From the NCBI RefSeq assembly GCF_002163755.1, contig NZ_CP015863.1, positions 3,162,001 to 3,226,000 on the forward strand: 64,000 bases of DNA, in the 5' to 3' direction. The DNA is from Vibrio campbellii CAIM 519 = NBRC 15631 = ATCC 25920. Its GTDB lineage: Bacteria; Pseudomonadota; Gammaproteobacteria; Enterobacterales; Vibrionaceae. The first letter of the stretch is position 1. Each line of letters opens with the position of its first letter. Under the pieces are notes generated by a model, which did no database searches, was not told the DNA's origin, and worked only from the letters and a program-made list of their open reading frames with translations. A program made the translations under genes and the position numbers. Positions 51,797-60,421 of this stretch are shown here, piece after piece.

Positions 51797-51983
51797 TGTG
51801 GATAAATCTGTGGATTGCGTTGATAAAGTGTATTTGGATCCTTTGATCCACAATATGTAGTGATGATCTTGATCTAACTGTGTGTATATTCACAACTATC
51901 CCCAAGAGTAAAACTGCCTCAAAGCCTTATTTTGTCCGGCTTTCGAACAGTTGATGAATAATTACTTCACAGAGTTATACACA
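51797..51983. promoter_or_regulatory. Cluster of DnaA boxes and GATC sites
   Basis: The glpE-rpoH gap holds two consensus DnaA boxes (TTATNCACA): 51797-51805 on the minus strand (TGTGGATAA) and 51975-51983 on the plus strand (TTATACACA). One-mismatch relatives are at 51809-51817, 51844-51852 and 51886-51894. Eight GATC sites occur between about 51838 and 52057. The rest of the gap has no gene. A function in DnaA titration, or DnaA control of glpE, is inference. Confidence 0.55.
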
Positions 51984-52032
51984 GGTAGCACAGATAAATT
52001 AGATCGCAAACGCTATCGATTTTCGATCGAAA

Positions 52033-52062
52033 ATAAAAAAGCCGAGATCACATGATCTCGGC
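52033..52062 (-). terminator. Intrinsic terminator of rpoH
   Basis: GCCGAGATCA (52041-52050) pairs with TGATCTCGGC (52053-52062), followed on the minus strand by a T-run, about 40 bp after the rpoH stop. The stem contains two GATC sites. Confidence 0.85.
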
Positions 52063-52099
52063 TTTCTATGAAAATCTTACTTTAGATTAGAAGCGAAAG

Positions 52100-52957
52100 T
52101 TAGAACTCACCAACAGCAAGTTTCAGTTTCTTCATCGCATTCTTTTCTAGCTGACGAATACGCTCAGCAGAAACACCAAACTCATCAGCTAGGTCTTGCA
52201 GTGTCGCTTTGTCGTCGTCTAACCAACGAGAGCGAACAATACGCTGGCTGCGCTCATCTAGACTCGCTAGCGCATGGCCAAGACGGTTATTGGTGTGCGT
52301 TTCCCAGTTTGCCGCTTCAATGTTATCCGCTACATCAGACGATTTGTCTTCTAGGTAAAACATTGGGGCGGTGTACGAGTTTGAATTGTCGTCATCGTCC
52401 ATTGGCATATCGAACGTAGAGTCCACTGCCGCTAAACGTGATTCCATCTCACGTACTTCTGAGGGCTCAACACCTAACTCACGAGCAACGGTTTCTACTT
52501 CACCGTTGTTGAACCAGCCCAGACGCTTCTTCGACTTACGTAGGTTGAAGAACAACTTACGTTGCGCTTTGGTGGTCGCAATCTTAACGATGCGCCAGTT
52601 ACGCAGTACGTATTCATGGATCTCAGCTTTGATCCAGTGAACAGCGAAAGACACCAAACGTACACCCACTTCAGGGTTGAAACGCTTAACCGCTTTCATT
52701 AGACCGATGTTGCCCTCTTGTACTAGGTCTGCCATTGGCAAGCCGTAGCCTGAGTAGCCACGAGCAACGTGAACAACGAATCGTAGGTGTGACAAGATCA
52801 GGCCTTTCGCCGCATCTATCTCACCTTTGTAGTGTAATCGTTCTGCCAGCCCACGCTCTTCTTCTGGTGTCAGCATTGGGTAGCTGTTTACAGAACGGAT
52901 ATAGCTATCAAGGCTATCTTGCGTGACTAGAGCCATCGGATACGCTTCTTTTGTCAT
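52100..52957 (-). CDS. rpoH: RNA polymerase heat-shock sigma factor (sigma-32)
   Basis: RpoH directs polymerase to chaperone and protease genes after heat stress. The 285-residue protein has sigma-70 region 2 (HLRFVVHVARGYSGYGLPMADLVQEGNIGLMKAVKRF), the RpoH box QRKLFFNLRK, and a region 4 helix-turn-helix (TLQDLADEFGVSAERIRQLEKNAMKKL). The ATG follows GAGGAA. It sits behind ftsYEX, with a 175-bp gap that holds its promoters. Confidence 0.97.
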   Translation of the reverse strand: MTKEAYPMALVTQDSLDSYIRSVNSYPMLTPEEERGLAERLHYKGEIDAAKGLILSHLRFVVHVARGYSGYGLPMADLVQEGNIGLMKAVKRFNPEVGVRLVSFAVHWIKAEIHEYVLRNWRIVKIATTKAQRKLFFNLRKSKKRLGWFNNGEVETVARELGVEPSEVREMESRLAAVDSTFDMPMDDDDNSNSYTAPMFYLEDKSSDVADNIEAANWETHTNNRLGHALASLDERSQRIVRSRWLDDDKATLQDLADEFGVSAERIRQLEKNAMKKLKLAVGEF

Positions 52958-53132
52958 TCAATTCCTCATCAATCTCTGATCTGGAGCATTACATTGCAAT
53001 TTAGCTTGGCTATCTTGAACTCAAAATGAACAAGTTTCAAGAAGGGCGAGTAATTATCCATAAACAAATTGTCTAAACAAGAGGTAAAAATTAGCTTGTG
53101 CTAATAAATTCCAACTATAAGACCTTTATCAC

Positions 53133-54101
53133 CTAAACTGGTTCAATTTCCTTCAGGTGACGCTGCGCGGATACTCGTGCGGCGATACAGCCCAGTAAAC
53201 TACCAGTGATAATTAATAGCAGAGATTCATCCCAACTCAGGCCAATTAAACGGAATTGGCTATCATAAAGCGAGGCTAGCTGCTCCACAGCATTGTTCAT
53301 CACAACCGTGATTAACGCCGTAACCAGCCATGCGATGCACGCTCCTAACACGCCAAACCACATGCCAGTGTAAAGGTAAGGGCGCAGAATGAAGCTATCG
53401 GTCGCACCAATCAGCTTCATGGTTTGAATCTCTTCTTTGTTCGCCAGCACATTAAAGCGTAATGTATTGCCGACGATTAAAAATACAGCACCTAACATCA
53501 GTATTGTCAGTGTGATGACAATAATGCCAGCAAGGGTTTTGATGGCATCAAGGCGTGCTAGCCAGTCTTCATCAAGCCTCACGTCAGTCACATCTTGTTG
53601 CTCACGAACTTGCTTGGCAATCGACTGAATATCGCTCTTCACCTCAGAATCAGGTGTAATTACCAATACACCTGGTAGTGCGTAACCACTCAACAAGCTC
53701 AACGCTTGGTCAAAGCCGGCGTATTGGCTTAAATCAGATAGACCTTGTTGCGGCGAAATATATTCCACCTCTTTTACTAAAGGCCAAGTCTCAATTTGGT
53801 CTTTTAACACCATCACGCGAGCATCGGGCATGCCTTCTACTAAGTAAGCACTAACTTGAGACGGTGATGCGACATCTTGCGCTGCACTCGCCACGTTCTT
53901 ACCCAGCAAGTACAAGCATGCTGGCATAGCTAATGCCACCGAAATCACGGCTAGGGTTAGAATGTTACCGAGAGGACGACGCCATAACGCGCCAAAAGAG
54001 GATTTTGCTTGTTTTGCATGGACAGAGAAAAAACCATCGGTATTTGCACGCTTGGCACTGCGACCTTTCCCTTTTTTCTGGGTGCGCTTGTTACCTACCA
54101 T
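53133..54101 (-). CDS. ftsX: Cell division ABC transporter permease FtsX
   Basis: FtsX is the membrane partner of FtsE; it regulates periplasmic amidase activation at the septum. The 322-residue protein has a basic N-terminal tail (about 40 residues), a first membrane helix, a large periplasmic domain, and three more helices near the C-terminus. It overlaps ftsE by 11 bp, so the two are translated together. Confidence 0.95.
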   Translation of the reverse strand: MVGNKRTQKKGKGRSAKRANTDGFFSVHAKQAKSSFGALWRRPLGNILTLAVISVALAMPACLYLLGKNVASAAQDVASPSQVSAYLVEGMPDARVMVLKDQIETWPLVKEVEYISPQQGLSDLSQYAGFDQALSLLSGYALPGVLVITPDSEVKSDIQSIAKQVREQQDVTDVRLDEDWLARLDAIKTLAGIIVITLTILMLGAVFLIVGNTLRFNVLANKEEIQTMKLIGATDSFILRPYLYTGMWFGVLGACIAWLVTALITVVMNNAVEQLASLYDSQFRLIGLSWDESLLLIITGSLLGCIAARVSAQRHLKEIEPV

Positions 54102-54765
54102 AGTCTTCTACCTCACTTAGGAAGCCTTGGTTCAATTCAAAATGGCGATATTGTGGGCGAGTGTTCACTAACCCGATATCGTGCGTCGCAAGCAGGATCG
54201 TTACGCCAGCACGGTTAAATTCTTCAAACAGTCGTAACACACGGTTAGACAGTTCAGGATCTAGGTTACCAGTCGGCTCATCCGCCACCAGTAAGGTTGG
54301 TCGGTTTACGACTGCACGCGCAATACCAACGCGTTGTTGCTCACCACCCGACAGTTGGCTTGGCAAACAACGGGCTTTATCCAGCAAGCCCGTTTTATCC
54401 AACGCCGCAGAAACACGGCGTTTGATTTCGTTTTCAGAAATCGATTCGATGCGCATCGGCAGTGCAACGTTATCGAATACACTGCGATCCATTAAGAGAC
54501 GGTGATCTTGAAAAACAATCCCGATGTTGCGGCGCAAAAACGGAATGTCTTTGTTTGAGATACGAGTAATGTCATGACCATTGAAGTGGATTTTGCCATC
54601 CGTTGGTCGCTCTATCGCGCATATCAGTTTCAACAAGGTACTTTTACCTGCCCCGGAATGCCCGCCTAAAAACGCCATTTCTCCGCGTCGAAGGTGAAAG
54701 TCGACTTTCTGTAAGGCTTGTCGACCACCTCGGTAAGCTTTGCTCACTTGCTGAAATTTGATCAC
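54091..54765 (-). CDS. ftsE: Cell division ATP-binding protein FtsE
   Basis: FtsE is the ATPase of the FtsEX complex. The 224-residue protein has Walker A GGHSGAGKST, signature LSGGEQQRVGIARA, Walker B LLVADEP and the LATHD switch. It lies 22 bp after ftsY. Confidence 0.97.
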   Translation of the reverse strand: MIKFQQVSKAYRGGRQALQKVDFHLRRGEMAFLGGHSGAGKSTLLKLICAIERPTDGKIHFNGHDITRISNKDIPFLRRNIGIVFQDHRLLMDRSVFDNVALPMRIESISENEIKRRVSAALDKTGLLDKARCLPSQLSGGEQQRVGIARAVVNRPTLLVADEPTGNLDPELSNRVLRLFEEFNRAGVTILLATHDIGLVNTRPQYRHFELNQGFLSEVEDYGR

Positions 54766-54787
54766 CGTTGATTTCCTCTAACTCTTG

Positions 54788-56008
54788 TTACTCTTCACGA
54801 CTAAACAGAGCGTCAATGAACTCTTGAGTTTCAAATGGACGCAAGTCTTCGATGCCTTCGCCTACACCAATGTAGCGAATTGGAATTTCGAACTGATCAG
54901 CGATAGCGAAGATCACGCCACCTTTCGCTGTACCATCCAGCTTAGTCAATGTAATCCCGGTTAGAGGGGCAACATCGCTGAAAAGTTTCGCTTGGCTAAT
55001 CGCATTTTGGCCTGTGCCTGCGTCTAGCGTTAGCATGATCTCGTGTGGCGCAGAGTCATCAATCTTCTTCATCACACGTACAATCTTACGTAGCTCTTCC
55101 ATTAGGTTGGCTTTGTTTTGTAGACGACCCGCCGTATCAGCAATCACAACATCGACGCCACGCGCTTTTGCCGCTTCAATCGCATCATAGATAACCGAGG
55201 CACTGTCTGCGCCAGTGTGCTGAGCAATCACAGGAACGTTGTTACGCTCGCCCCACACTTGTAGCTGCTCAACCGCTGCCGCACGGAAAGTATCGCCCGC
55301 CGCAAGCATGACTTTCTTACCTTGGTTTTGGAATTGCTTAGCCAGCTTACCGATTGTGGTGGTTTTACCCACACCGTTCACGCCGACCATCAAGATAACA
55401 TAAGGGGTTTTGCTGCTGTCGATTTCGAGAGGCTGTTCTACTTTCGCAAGAATTTCTGCCATCTCTTCTTTCAGCAGACCGTAAAGTGCTTCGCCATCTT
55501 TAAGATCGCCACGAGAGGCTTTTTCAGTCAGGTTGTTGATGATTTTTGTTGTGGTTTCCATACCCACATCAGCAATCAGCAGTTGTTCTTCTAGCTCTTC
55601 GAAAAGGTCATCGTCGATCTTCTTACCGCTGAACAAACCAAAGAAACCCGCACCGATGTTCGCTTTGGTTCGGCTTAGGCTGCGCTTAAGGCGAGCAAAG
55701 AAGCTCTCAGTTGGCTTTTCTTGTTCTTGAACTCGAGGCGCAACGGCTACTTGTGGCTGTTCTGCTTCTGCTTCTGCTTCTGCTTCTACTTCTGCTTCTG
55801 CTGGGGCAGCCTCGGCTTTCTCCGGCTCAGCTTCAACTGTTGCTTTTTCTTCTGCTTGCTCGGCAACTTCTTCTGTGGGTTGTTGCTCGGCGGCAGGAGC
55901 TTCCGCTGCTTCTTCTTTTACTGACTCTTCAGTTGTCGGTTTTTGGCTTTGCTCTTCATCACCAAAACCTAGCCACGAAAGTAATCCGCGCTTCTTTTTT
56001 TCCGTCAT
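54788..56008 (-). CDS. ftsY: Signal recognition particle receptor FtsY
   Basis: FtsY docks ribosome-SRP complexes to the membrane. The 406-residue protein has an acidic, variable A domain (about residues 1-100), then the NG GTPase with GVNGVGKTTTIGKL, ADTAGRLQNK, and LTKLDGTAKGG. The A domain includes an EA dipeptide run (near residues 70-83), encoded by a GCTTCT-type hexamer repeat at about 55760-55801. Confidence 0.97.
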   Translation of the reverse strand: MTEKKKRGLLSWLGFGDEEQSQKPTTEESVKEEAAEAPAAEQQPTEEVAEQAEEKATVEAEPEKAEAAPAEAEVEAEAEAEAEQPQVAVAPRVQEQEKPTESFFARLKRSLSRTKANIGAGFFGLFSGKKIDDDLFEELEEQLLIADVGMETTTKIINNLTEKASRGDLKDGEALYGLLKEEMAEILAKVEQPLEIDSSKTPYVILMVGVNGVGKTTTIGKLAKQFQNQGKKVMLAAGDTFRAAAVEQLQVWGERNNVPVIAQHTGADSASVIYDAIEAAKARGVDVVIADTAGRLQNKANLMEELRKIVRVMKKIDDSAPHEIMLTLDAGTGQNAISQAKLFSDVAPLTGITLTKLDGTAKGGVIFAIADQFEIPIRYIGVGEGIEDLRPFETQEFIDALFSREE

Positions 56009-56231
56009 CTGGGGCTATCCTAGATTGTCTTCTTATCTATTAATGACTCTTTTCTGACAAGAATATTAACTTTACAGAAAAGGCGAATGACAAAGTTGTG
56101 AAAACTTTCCAATTAGGTGAATCTAATCTTATTAGTGTTACACTCTGTCATCTTGAATATTCTGGGCTGTATCCAAGCTCAAAGCTTGGGCGATTGGGTA
56201 TAGTATCACTTTATTAGCGGTCAAAAAATCT

Positions 56232-56831
56232 ATGGTAAGACGTCGCCAGCAAAACTCATCACAAAAAAAGCCAACAACAGGCTTTGTACGCATTATTAGT
56301 GGTTTATGGAGAGGCAGAAAGCTCCCTGTTCATGATGCAGAAGGCCTACGCCCAACCACGGATCGCGTAAAAGAAACCTTGTTTAACTGGTTAGCTCAAG
56401 ATGTGCCGCAGGCGAAGTGTCTCGACTTGTTCGCCGGCTCGGGAGGTTTAGGCTTTGAATCCGCTTCGCGCCAAGCCGATCAAGTGACGATGATTGAACT
56501 AAACCCACAAGCATTTCAGCAACTGCAAAAGAATGTCGCGTCTTTGAATGCCAACAACATTCAAGTCGTGAACACCGATGCGATCAGCTTTTTACAGCAA
56601 CCGGGTACGCCTCACCACGTAGTATTCATCGATCCGCCGTTTCGCAAAGGATTATTGGTTGAAACCGTGACCTTGCTGGAGCAAAACGGCTGGCTTGCTG
56701 AAGATGCGATGATTTATATTGAAACTGAAAAAGAGCTGAACATTGCTGGGCTACCAGAAAACTGGCACCTGCACCGCGAGAAAACCGCAGGTCAAGTGAG
56801 TTACCGCTTGTACGAACGCTCACCAGCTTAA
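56232..56831 (+). CDS. rsmD: 16S rRNA (guanine(966)-N2)-methyltransferase
   Basis: RsmD methylates G966 of 16S rRNA in the 30S subunit. The 199-residue protein has the SAM loop LDLFAGSGGLGFES and the catalytic FIDPPFRKG motif. It is divergent from ftsY, and yhhL follows in the same direction after 25 bp. Confidence 0.95.
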   Translation: MVRRRQQNSSQKKPTTGFVRIISGLWRGRKLPVHDAEGLRPTTDRVKETLFNWLAQDVPQAKCLDLFAGSGGLGFESASRQADQVTMIELNPQAFQQLQKNVASLNANNIQVVNTDAISFLQQPGTPHHVVFIDPPFRKGLLVETVTLLEQNGWLAEDAMIYIETEKELNIAGLPENWHLHREKTAGQVSYRLYERSPA

Positions 56832-56856
56832 AGCCTCAATTTAAAAGGATAGTTAA

Positions 56857-57123
56857 ATGAAAGCATTATTGATACTGGCTAAAGCGGCCATCGCCTTTGT
56901 CTGGTTCGTATTGATCCTCAACTTCTTCATGCCATTCCCGGGCAAAGCAGCGATTGCGTTGTACATCATGACCGCTTTCTTGTTCATCATGCACGGTTTG
57001 CAAATGGCGATCTTCATCGGCGCGTTTGGTGACAAGATTAAGATGAGCGCATGGGAAAAGTACTCAATTTTGATTTTTGGTATTTTCGCTCTGCTCGATA
57101 TTCGTCGTAAGCACATGATGTAA
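56857..57123 (+). CDS. yhhL: YhhL-type DUF1145 membrane protein
   Basis: The 88-residue protein has two or three hydrophobic segments with the FFMPFPGKAAIALYIMTAFLF stretch typical of the DUF1145/YhhL family. Its function is unknown. AAAGGATAG precedes the ATG. It follows rsmD, as in enteric bacteria. Confidence 0.82.
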   Translation: MKALLILAKAAIAFVWFVLILNFFMPFPGKAAIALYIMTAFLFIMHGLQMAIFIGAFGDKIKMSAWEKYSILIFGIFALLDIRRKHMM

Positions 57124-57135
57124 CTGACAGATAAA

Positions 57136-57165
57136 CGAAAGCCGCTCACGAGAGCAGCTTTTTTG
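57136..57165. terminator. Terminator between yhhL and the MarC gene
   Basis: AAGCCGCTC pairs with GAGCAGCTT around ACGA, followed by a T-run. Confidence 0.7.
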
Positions 57166-57186
57166 TATCATTCGATAGGCAAAGAC

Positions 57187-57771
57187 TTAACCCATGTAGC
57201 TCTTCACACCATCTAGGAACATCTGAGTAGAAATCATTACCAACAGCAACCCCATCAAACGCTCAATCGCTTTCAGGCCGCGCTCTCCCAAAATGCGGTG
57301 GAAGAAACTGTAAAACATCAAAATGAAGAAAGTGGCGCCCCAAGCGATCAACACCGCAGCAGACAGCTCCATAATCTTGTCTGGATGCTGAGAAGAGAGC
57401 AAAAGCAGCGCAGCAATCACCGAAGGCCCGGCAATCATAGGGATGGCCATCGGCACAATAAATGGCTCTTCACCTGCGGCTAACCCGGTAATACTGCCAG
57501 CACTTGGGAAAATCATCTTAATCGCAATGATAAATAGAATGATACCGCCAGAAATACTCAAGGTTTCAGGTTGAACATGAAGGAAGCTCATGATGCTCTG
57601 CCCTGCGAATAAGAACAGCATCAAAATCATCAAGGCAAATACTAGCTCACGGATCAGTACTTTTCGGCGACGCTTCGCATCTAAGTGTTTGAGAATGGAC
57701 AACACAATCGGCAAGTTGCCGAGCGGATCCATAATAAGAAACAGCATGGTCGCTGCAGAAAGAATGTCCAT
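57187..57771 (-). CDS. MarC family (YhgN-type) membrane protein
   Basis: The 194-residue protein has six predicted membrane helices and the family's FLIMDPLGNLPIVLSIL N-terminus and GRxIMSFL-like second helix. MarC proteins are not drug exporters as once named; their role is unresolved. It stands alone, in opposite direction to rsmD-yhhL. Confidence 0.85.
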   Translation of the reverse strand: MDILSAATMLFLIMDPLGNLPIVLSILKHLDAKRRRKVLIRELVFALMILMLFLFAGQSIMSFLHVQPETLSISGGIILFIIAIKMIFPSAGSITGLAAGEEPFIVPMAIPMIAGPSVIAALLLLSSQHPDKIMELSAAVLIAWGATFFILMFYSFFHRILGERGLKAIERLMGLLLVMISTQMFLDGVKSYMG

Positions 57772-57883
57772 GTTCTGACCTCGACGGAGAAATTGGCGGC
57801 CAGTATAGCAAAGTGATTGAGTGAAGATATGACTGAAGGCGAAATGAGTCTATCACCTTCATAAATAATCAGTTAGCCGCGAT

Positions 57884-58108
57884 TTAGTGATTGCAAACAC
57901 GCACCATATTTACGACAAACTGACCTTCCAGTTCGCGTACTTTCTCGCGCTTTAGCAAAAACTCTAGCAATGCATCTAAGTCTAGATCATTCAGCTTACA
58001 GGTATGAAAGCGTGCCTCAGAACCAAAATGAGCCGCAAGCTCATCACGATTCATTGGGGTTTCACGAAGTAGGTTCAGTAAGTTATGAACATGAATTTCA
58101 GTCGTCAT
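57884..58108 (-). CDS. YecH family putative metal-binding protein
   Basis: The 74-residue protein resembles E. coli YecH (DUF2492): an N-terminal IHVHNLL, a central EARFHTC motif, and a C-terminal VCNH. The His and Cys residues (His6, His8, His35, Cys37, Cys72, His74) would suit a metal site. Function is not known. It is a short gene next to the lysoplasmalogenase, on the same strand, with 66 bp between them. Confidence 0.7.
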   Translation of the reverse strand: MTTEIHVHNLLNLLRETPMNRDELAAHFGSEARFHTCKLNDLDLDALLEFLLKREKVRELEGQFVVNMVRVCNH

Positions 58109-58174
58109 CGGCTCCAGTCATCAAATTGAATTCGTCCAGTTTACTTAAAACCTGACCGCTTACTTTGACCTGAG

Positions 58175-58795
58175 TTAGTAAATGATAGAGGCAACAATTA
58201 ATGCATGAGCCAAAAAGTAACTGCCGCTCACCCAAACATAGGCGTGTTTCATCGGCTTACGATAACCATGTATCGCATAGGCCAAGGCGGAGTAAATCAT
58301 CACGACAGTTCCGCTAAAGCCAAGCGCATTGGCAAAATTAGGCACTTGTAGCCACACCTCACCCGCAGCCCACGCCAACTGGACCAGCATAATCCCCATG
58401 ATCACGACAGGGAAGACCATCGAATCCAATTGTGGCAATAAGAGGAAGAACGCCACAATACTCGCGGCTAGCAGCAGAGCTAATAGCCACCAAACAATGT
58501 CACCATTGAGCTGAACCCAGAACGATTTGCTATAGCAGATTTGTGCCAGTAGATAACCAGCAAAATAGAGAGGCTTACGAGACTTAAAAGAATGGAGCGT
58601 ATCAGCAAACATCGATACCACTAGACCACCAACGATCCAATAGGTGTGAGGCGCCGAGGAGCCCTCAGTCATTGCTAAAATCAGCAATAAGAGCAGAGTA
58701 AAGATTTTAAATGTCAGAGACTGCGTTGGATTGGACTGTTTTGCCCCCAACACGGAATACATCCCCGATAGCCCTATCGCTAACCAACTCCACAT
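58175..58795 (-). CDS. YhhN-type lysoplasmalogenase family membrane protein
   Basis: The 206-residue protein has about eight hydrophobic segments and the YhhN pattern GGLVVSMFADTLHS, with the conserved acidic residues. The eukaryotic member TMEM86 hydrolyses lysoplasmalogen; the bacterial substrate is unsettled. Location near rsmD, yhhL and a YhhM protein echoes the enteric rsmD-yhhLMN block, here rearranged. Confidence 0.78.
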   Translation of the reverse strand: MWSWLAIGLSGMYSVLGAKQSNPTQSLTFKIFTLLLLLILAMTEGSSAPHTYWIVGGLVVSMFADTLHSFKSRKPLYFAGYLLAQICYSKSFWVQLNGDIVWWLLALLLAASIVAFFLLLPQLDSMVFPVVIMGIMLVQLAWAAGEVWLQVPNFANALGFSGTVVMIYSALAYAIHGYRKPMKHAYVWVSGSYFLAHALIVASIIY

Positions 58796-59594
58796 GCCGA
58801 TACACCTTTCACGTAATCTCGCCGCTAGTCTAGGTAGACCAGTCTTGATGTAAAGGCATAATCCATGAAAGTTGGATCTTGATAGCGAATCGCAACATTT
58901 TGTAGACGTAACTTAGTCAATTACTGATTAGGGTTTTTCTCACAACCATTGAGCTCAGCTATCTCACTCTCGATGTTATCGATAATCTCACCAAAAGCCC
59001 CAACCATTATAAATTGAAAAACAAACCGTCAATTTGTTCGACATACAACCACTATGGGTAAATTATCAACACAAAAACCGAATCTACATCCTCAGACCTC
59101 TAAAACAGCTAAAACAGGTACCTCATGACAATACAAATGTCTGCTAAGCCAGCAATAAGATAGGGTAAAAATTCAAACAACCAGACATAACTAACTGATA
59201 TAGCTAAACATACTGACAAAAAAACACAAAAACATAAACTTAGATAACTTAGCTAAAAGCTAAACCCTTTTGAGACCGAGATTTTCTCATCAGATAGGAA
59301 AAGGCGAACTAAATAGACGTCCATCTACGTCAGCCTCATTAGCACAAAACCAACTTTTCTCAACTTTTGAGAAATTCAGCAAAAATAGTCCACCAACCAC
59401 AACACTGAAACAAGAAACACTATTCCAGCATAAAATTACTCATATTTAACACATCAAAATCAACAACTTAAAACAAAAAAGAAGAGAAAAACAACAAGTC
59501 GAACACTTAAAGAACAGCACAAAAAACACAGTTTTATTAGTCAATTTAGGGTAAAACGCCCAAGTTAAGTTCGAGTTTTGAAAACTTTTCCGCT
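58796..59594. other. Large A/C-skewed intergenic region without a gene
   Basis: About 800 bp without a plausible gene. From roughly 59020 to 59560 the plus strand is strongly enriched in A and C and poor in G and T. Several hairpins are visible: TTTCTCAA-CTT-TTGAGAAA (59356-59374), TTAGCTAAAAGCTAA (59249-59263) and GACGT...ACGTC (59317-59331). It may be a structured RNA, a long leader of the small gene at 59670, or decayed DNA. Confidence 0.5.
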
Positions 59595-59630
59595 TTGAAG
59601 TTGATCAAAGCTCAAAAACAGTGCTATATT
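59595..59630 (+). promoter_or_regulatory. FNR-like site and promoter before the small peptide gene
   Basis: TTGAAGTTGATCAA (59595-59608) matches the FNR consensus TTGAT-N4-ATCAA at nine of ten positions. TATATT at 59625-59630 is a likely -10 box. The distance is a few bases shorter than the classical class II arrangement, so activation is not assured. CRP is an alternative but fits less well. Confidence 0.4.
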
Positions 59631-59669
59631 ATTTACATCGAGTTCATCAATGATTTTAGGGGTAGTGTT

Positions 59670-59750
59670 ATGATTTCTTCTTCTCAAAAACAAGGGCTGG
59701 TAATGATTGCAGTGGTTGTTGGTTTAATGACACTGCCAATGATGTACTAA
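59670..59750 (+). CDS. Small membrane protein, 26 residues
   Basis: The ATG at 59670 follows AGGGG by 7 nt and opens a 26-residue frame (MISSSQKQGL... ending LPMMY). Residues 9-25 are a single hydrophobic stretch rich in V, L and M, which fits one transmembrane helix with an N-terminal polar tail. A strong terminator follows 15 bp later. The size and design resemble bacterial small membrane proteins, but I do not recognise the family with certainty. Confidence 0.6.
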   Translation: MISSSQKQGLVMIAVVVGLMTLPMMY

Positions 59751-59765
59751 GTTACTGTTTAAAAT

Positions 59766-59797
59766 AAAAAAGGGACGCTTTCGCGTCCCTTTTTTAT
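59766..59797. terminator. Bidirectional terminator after the small peptide gene
   Basis: AAGGGACGC pairs with GCGTCCCTT around TTTC, with A-runs before and T-runs after. It serves the small gene and the convergent gene at 59815. Confidence 0.9.
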
Positions 59798-59814
59798 TAT
59801 TCAAATTGTGTGTT

Positions 59815-60180
59815 CTACAAATGCTTAACCAGAATGTCCCAATGCATGTAGTAGAAGCCAAGTGCAGCAAGCGTAATCAAGGCCATTAACAAAATCGCCG
59901 CTCGCCAAATAAAGCGTGAACTCCTCGGCGTCAGTTCCTTTTCGCAGGCATCACATGCCGCCAAGAAACCTTTTCGATCGTCCAACTTGTAATCCTCTTC
60001 GTGAACAACCTTATTCCGCACAGTTGCGATAAATCGCAGTTTAGCAACAACATCATGCGGCAAGCGCTCTTCACAACTGGTGATCAGTTGATGTAACCCT
60101 TTCCCTTCTGCGTGGTATTGCGTTCGCAGAAGTTTTTCGATCGTTCGGGTACGCATGACTACTTTCTCAATATCTGACAT
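59815..60180 (-). CDS. DUF4145-like small protein with a C-terminal membrane helix
   Basis: The 121-residue protein has a helical N-terminal part containing LRFIATVRNKVVHEEDY, reminiscent of the DUF4145/HEPN-like R-N-x-x-V/x-H motif, and one transmembrane segment near residues 92-112. HEPN-like domains often bind or cut RNA, but here only the motif is suggestive. A strong GGAGGG ribosome site precedes the ATG. Family assignment is tentative and function unknown. Confidence 0.6.
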   Translation of the reverse strand: MSDIEKVVMRTRTIEKLLRTQYHAEGKGLHQLITSCEERLPHDVVAKLRFIATVRNKVVHEEDYKLDDRKGFLAACDACEKELTPRSSRFIWRAAILLMALITLAALGFYYMHWDILVKHL

Positions 60181-60421
60181 CGTAACCCTCCTTACTTGAT
60201 CCTTCCTTCGTCCGTTGTTTCATTCTTCTATAAATTTAGAACTTTTTCGAGCCAAAAGGTGCAAATTTCCTTTTAAATTGTGCTCTTGAACGCATATAAA
60301 ATGTGAAGTGCGCCGAATAAAATCTAAGACACTTTTACTAGATCACGAATAATTTATCTCAACTCATAGTTTAATCATGGAGTTCTGTAAAATAGGCGCC
60401 AATGAAACATTGGAGGTTATC

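Noticed and set aside
52958..53132. Sigma-E-type promoter for rpoH
   Set aside because: A GAAACTT and a TCAAG are present, but the spacing is too short for the consensus, so I do not call it.
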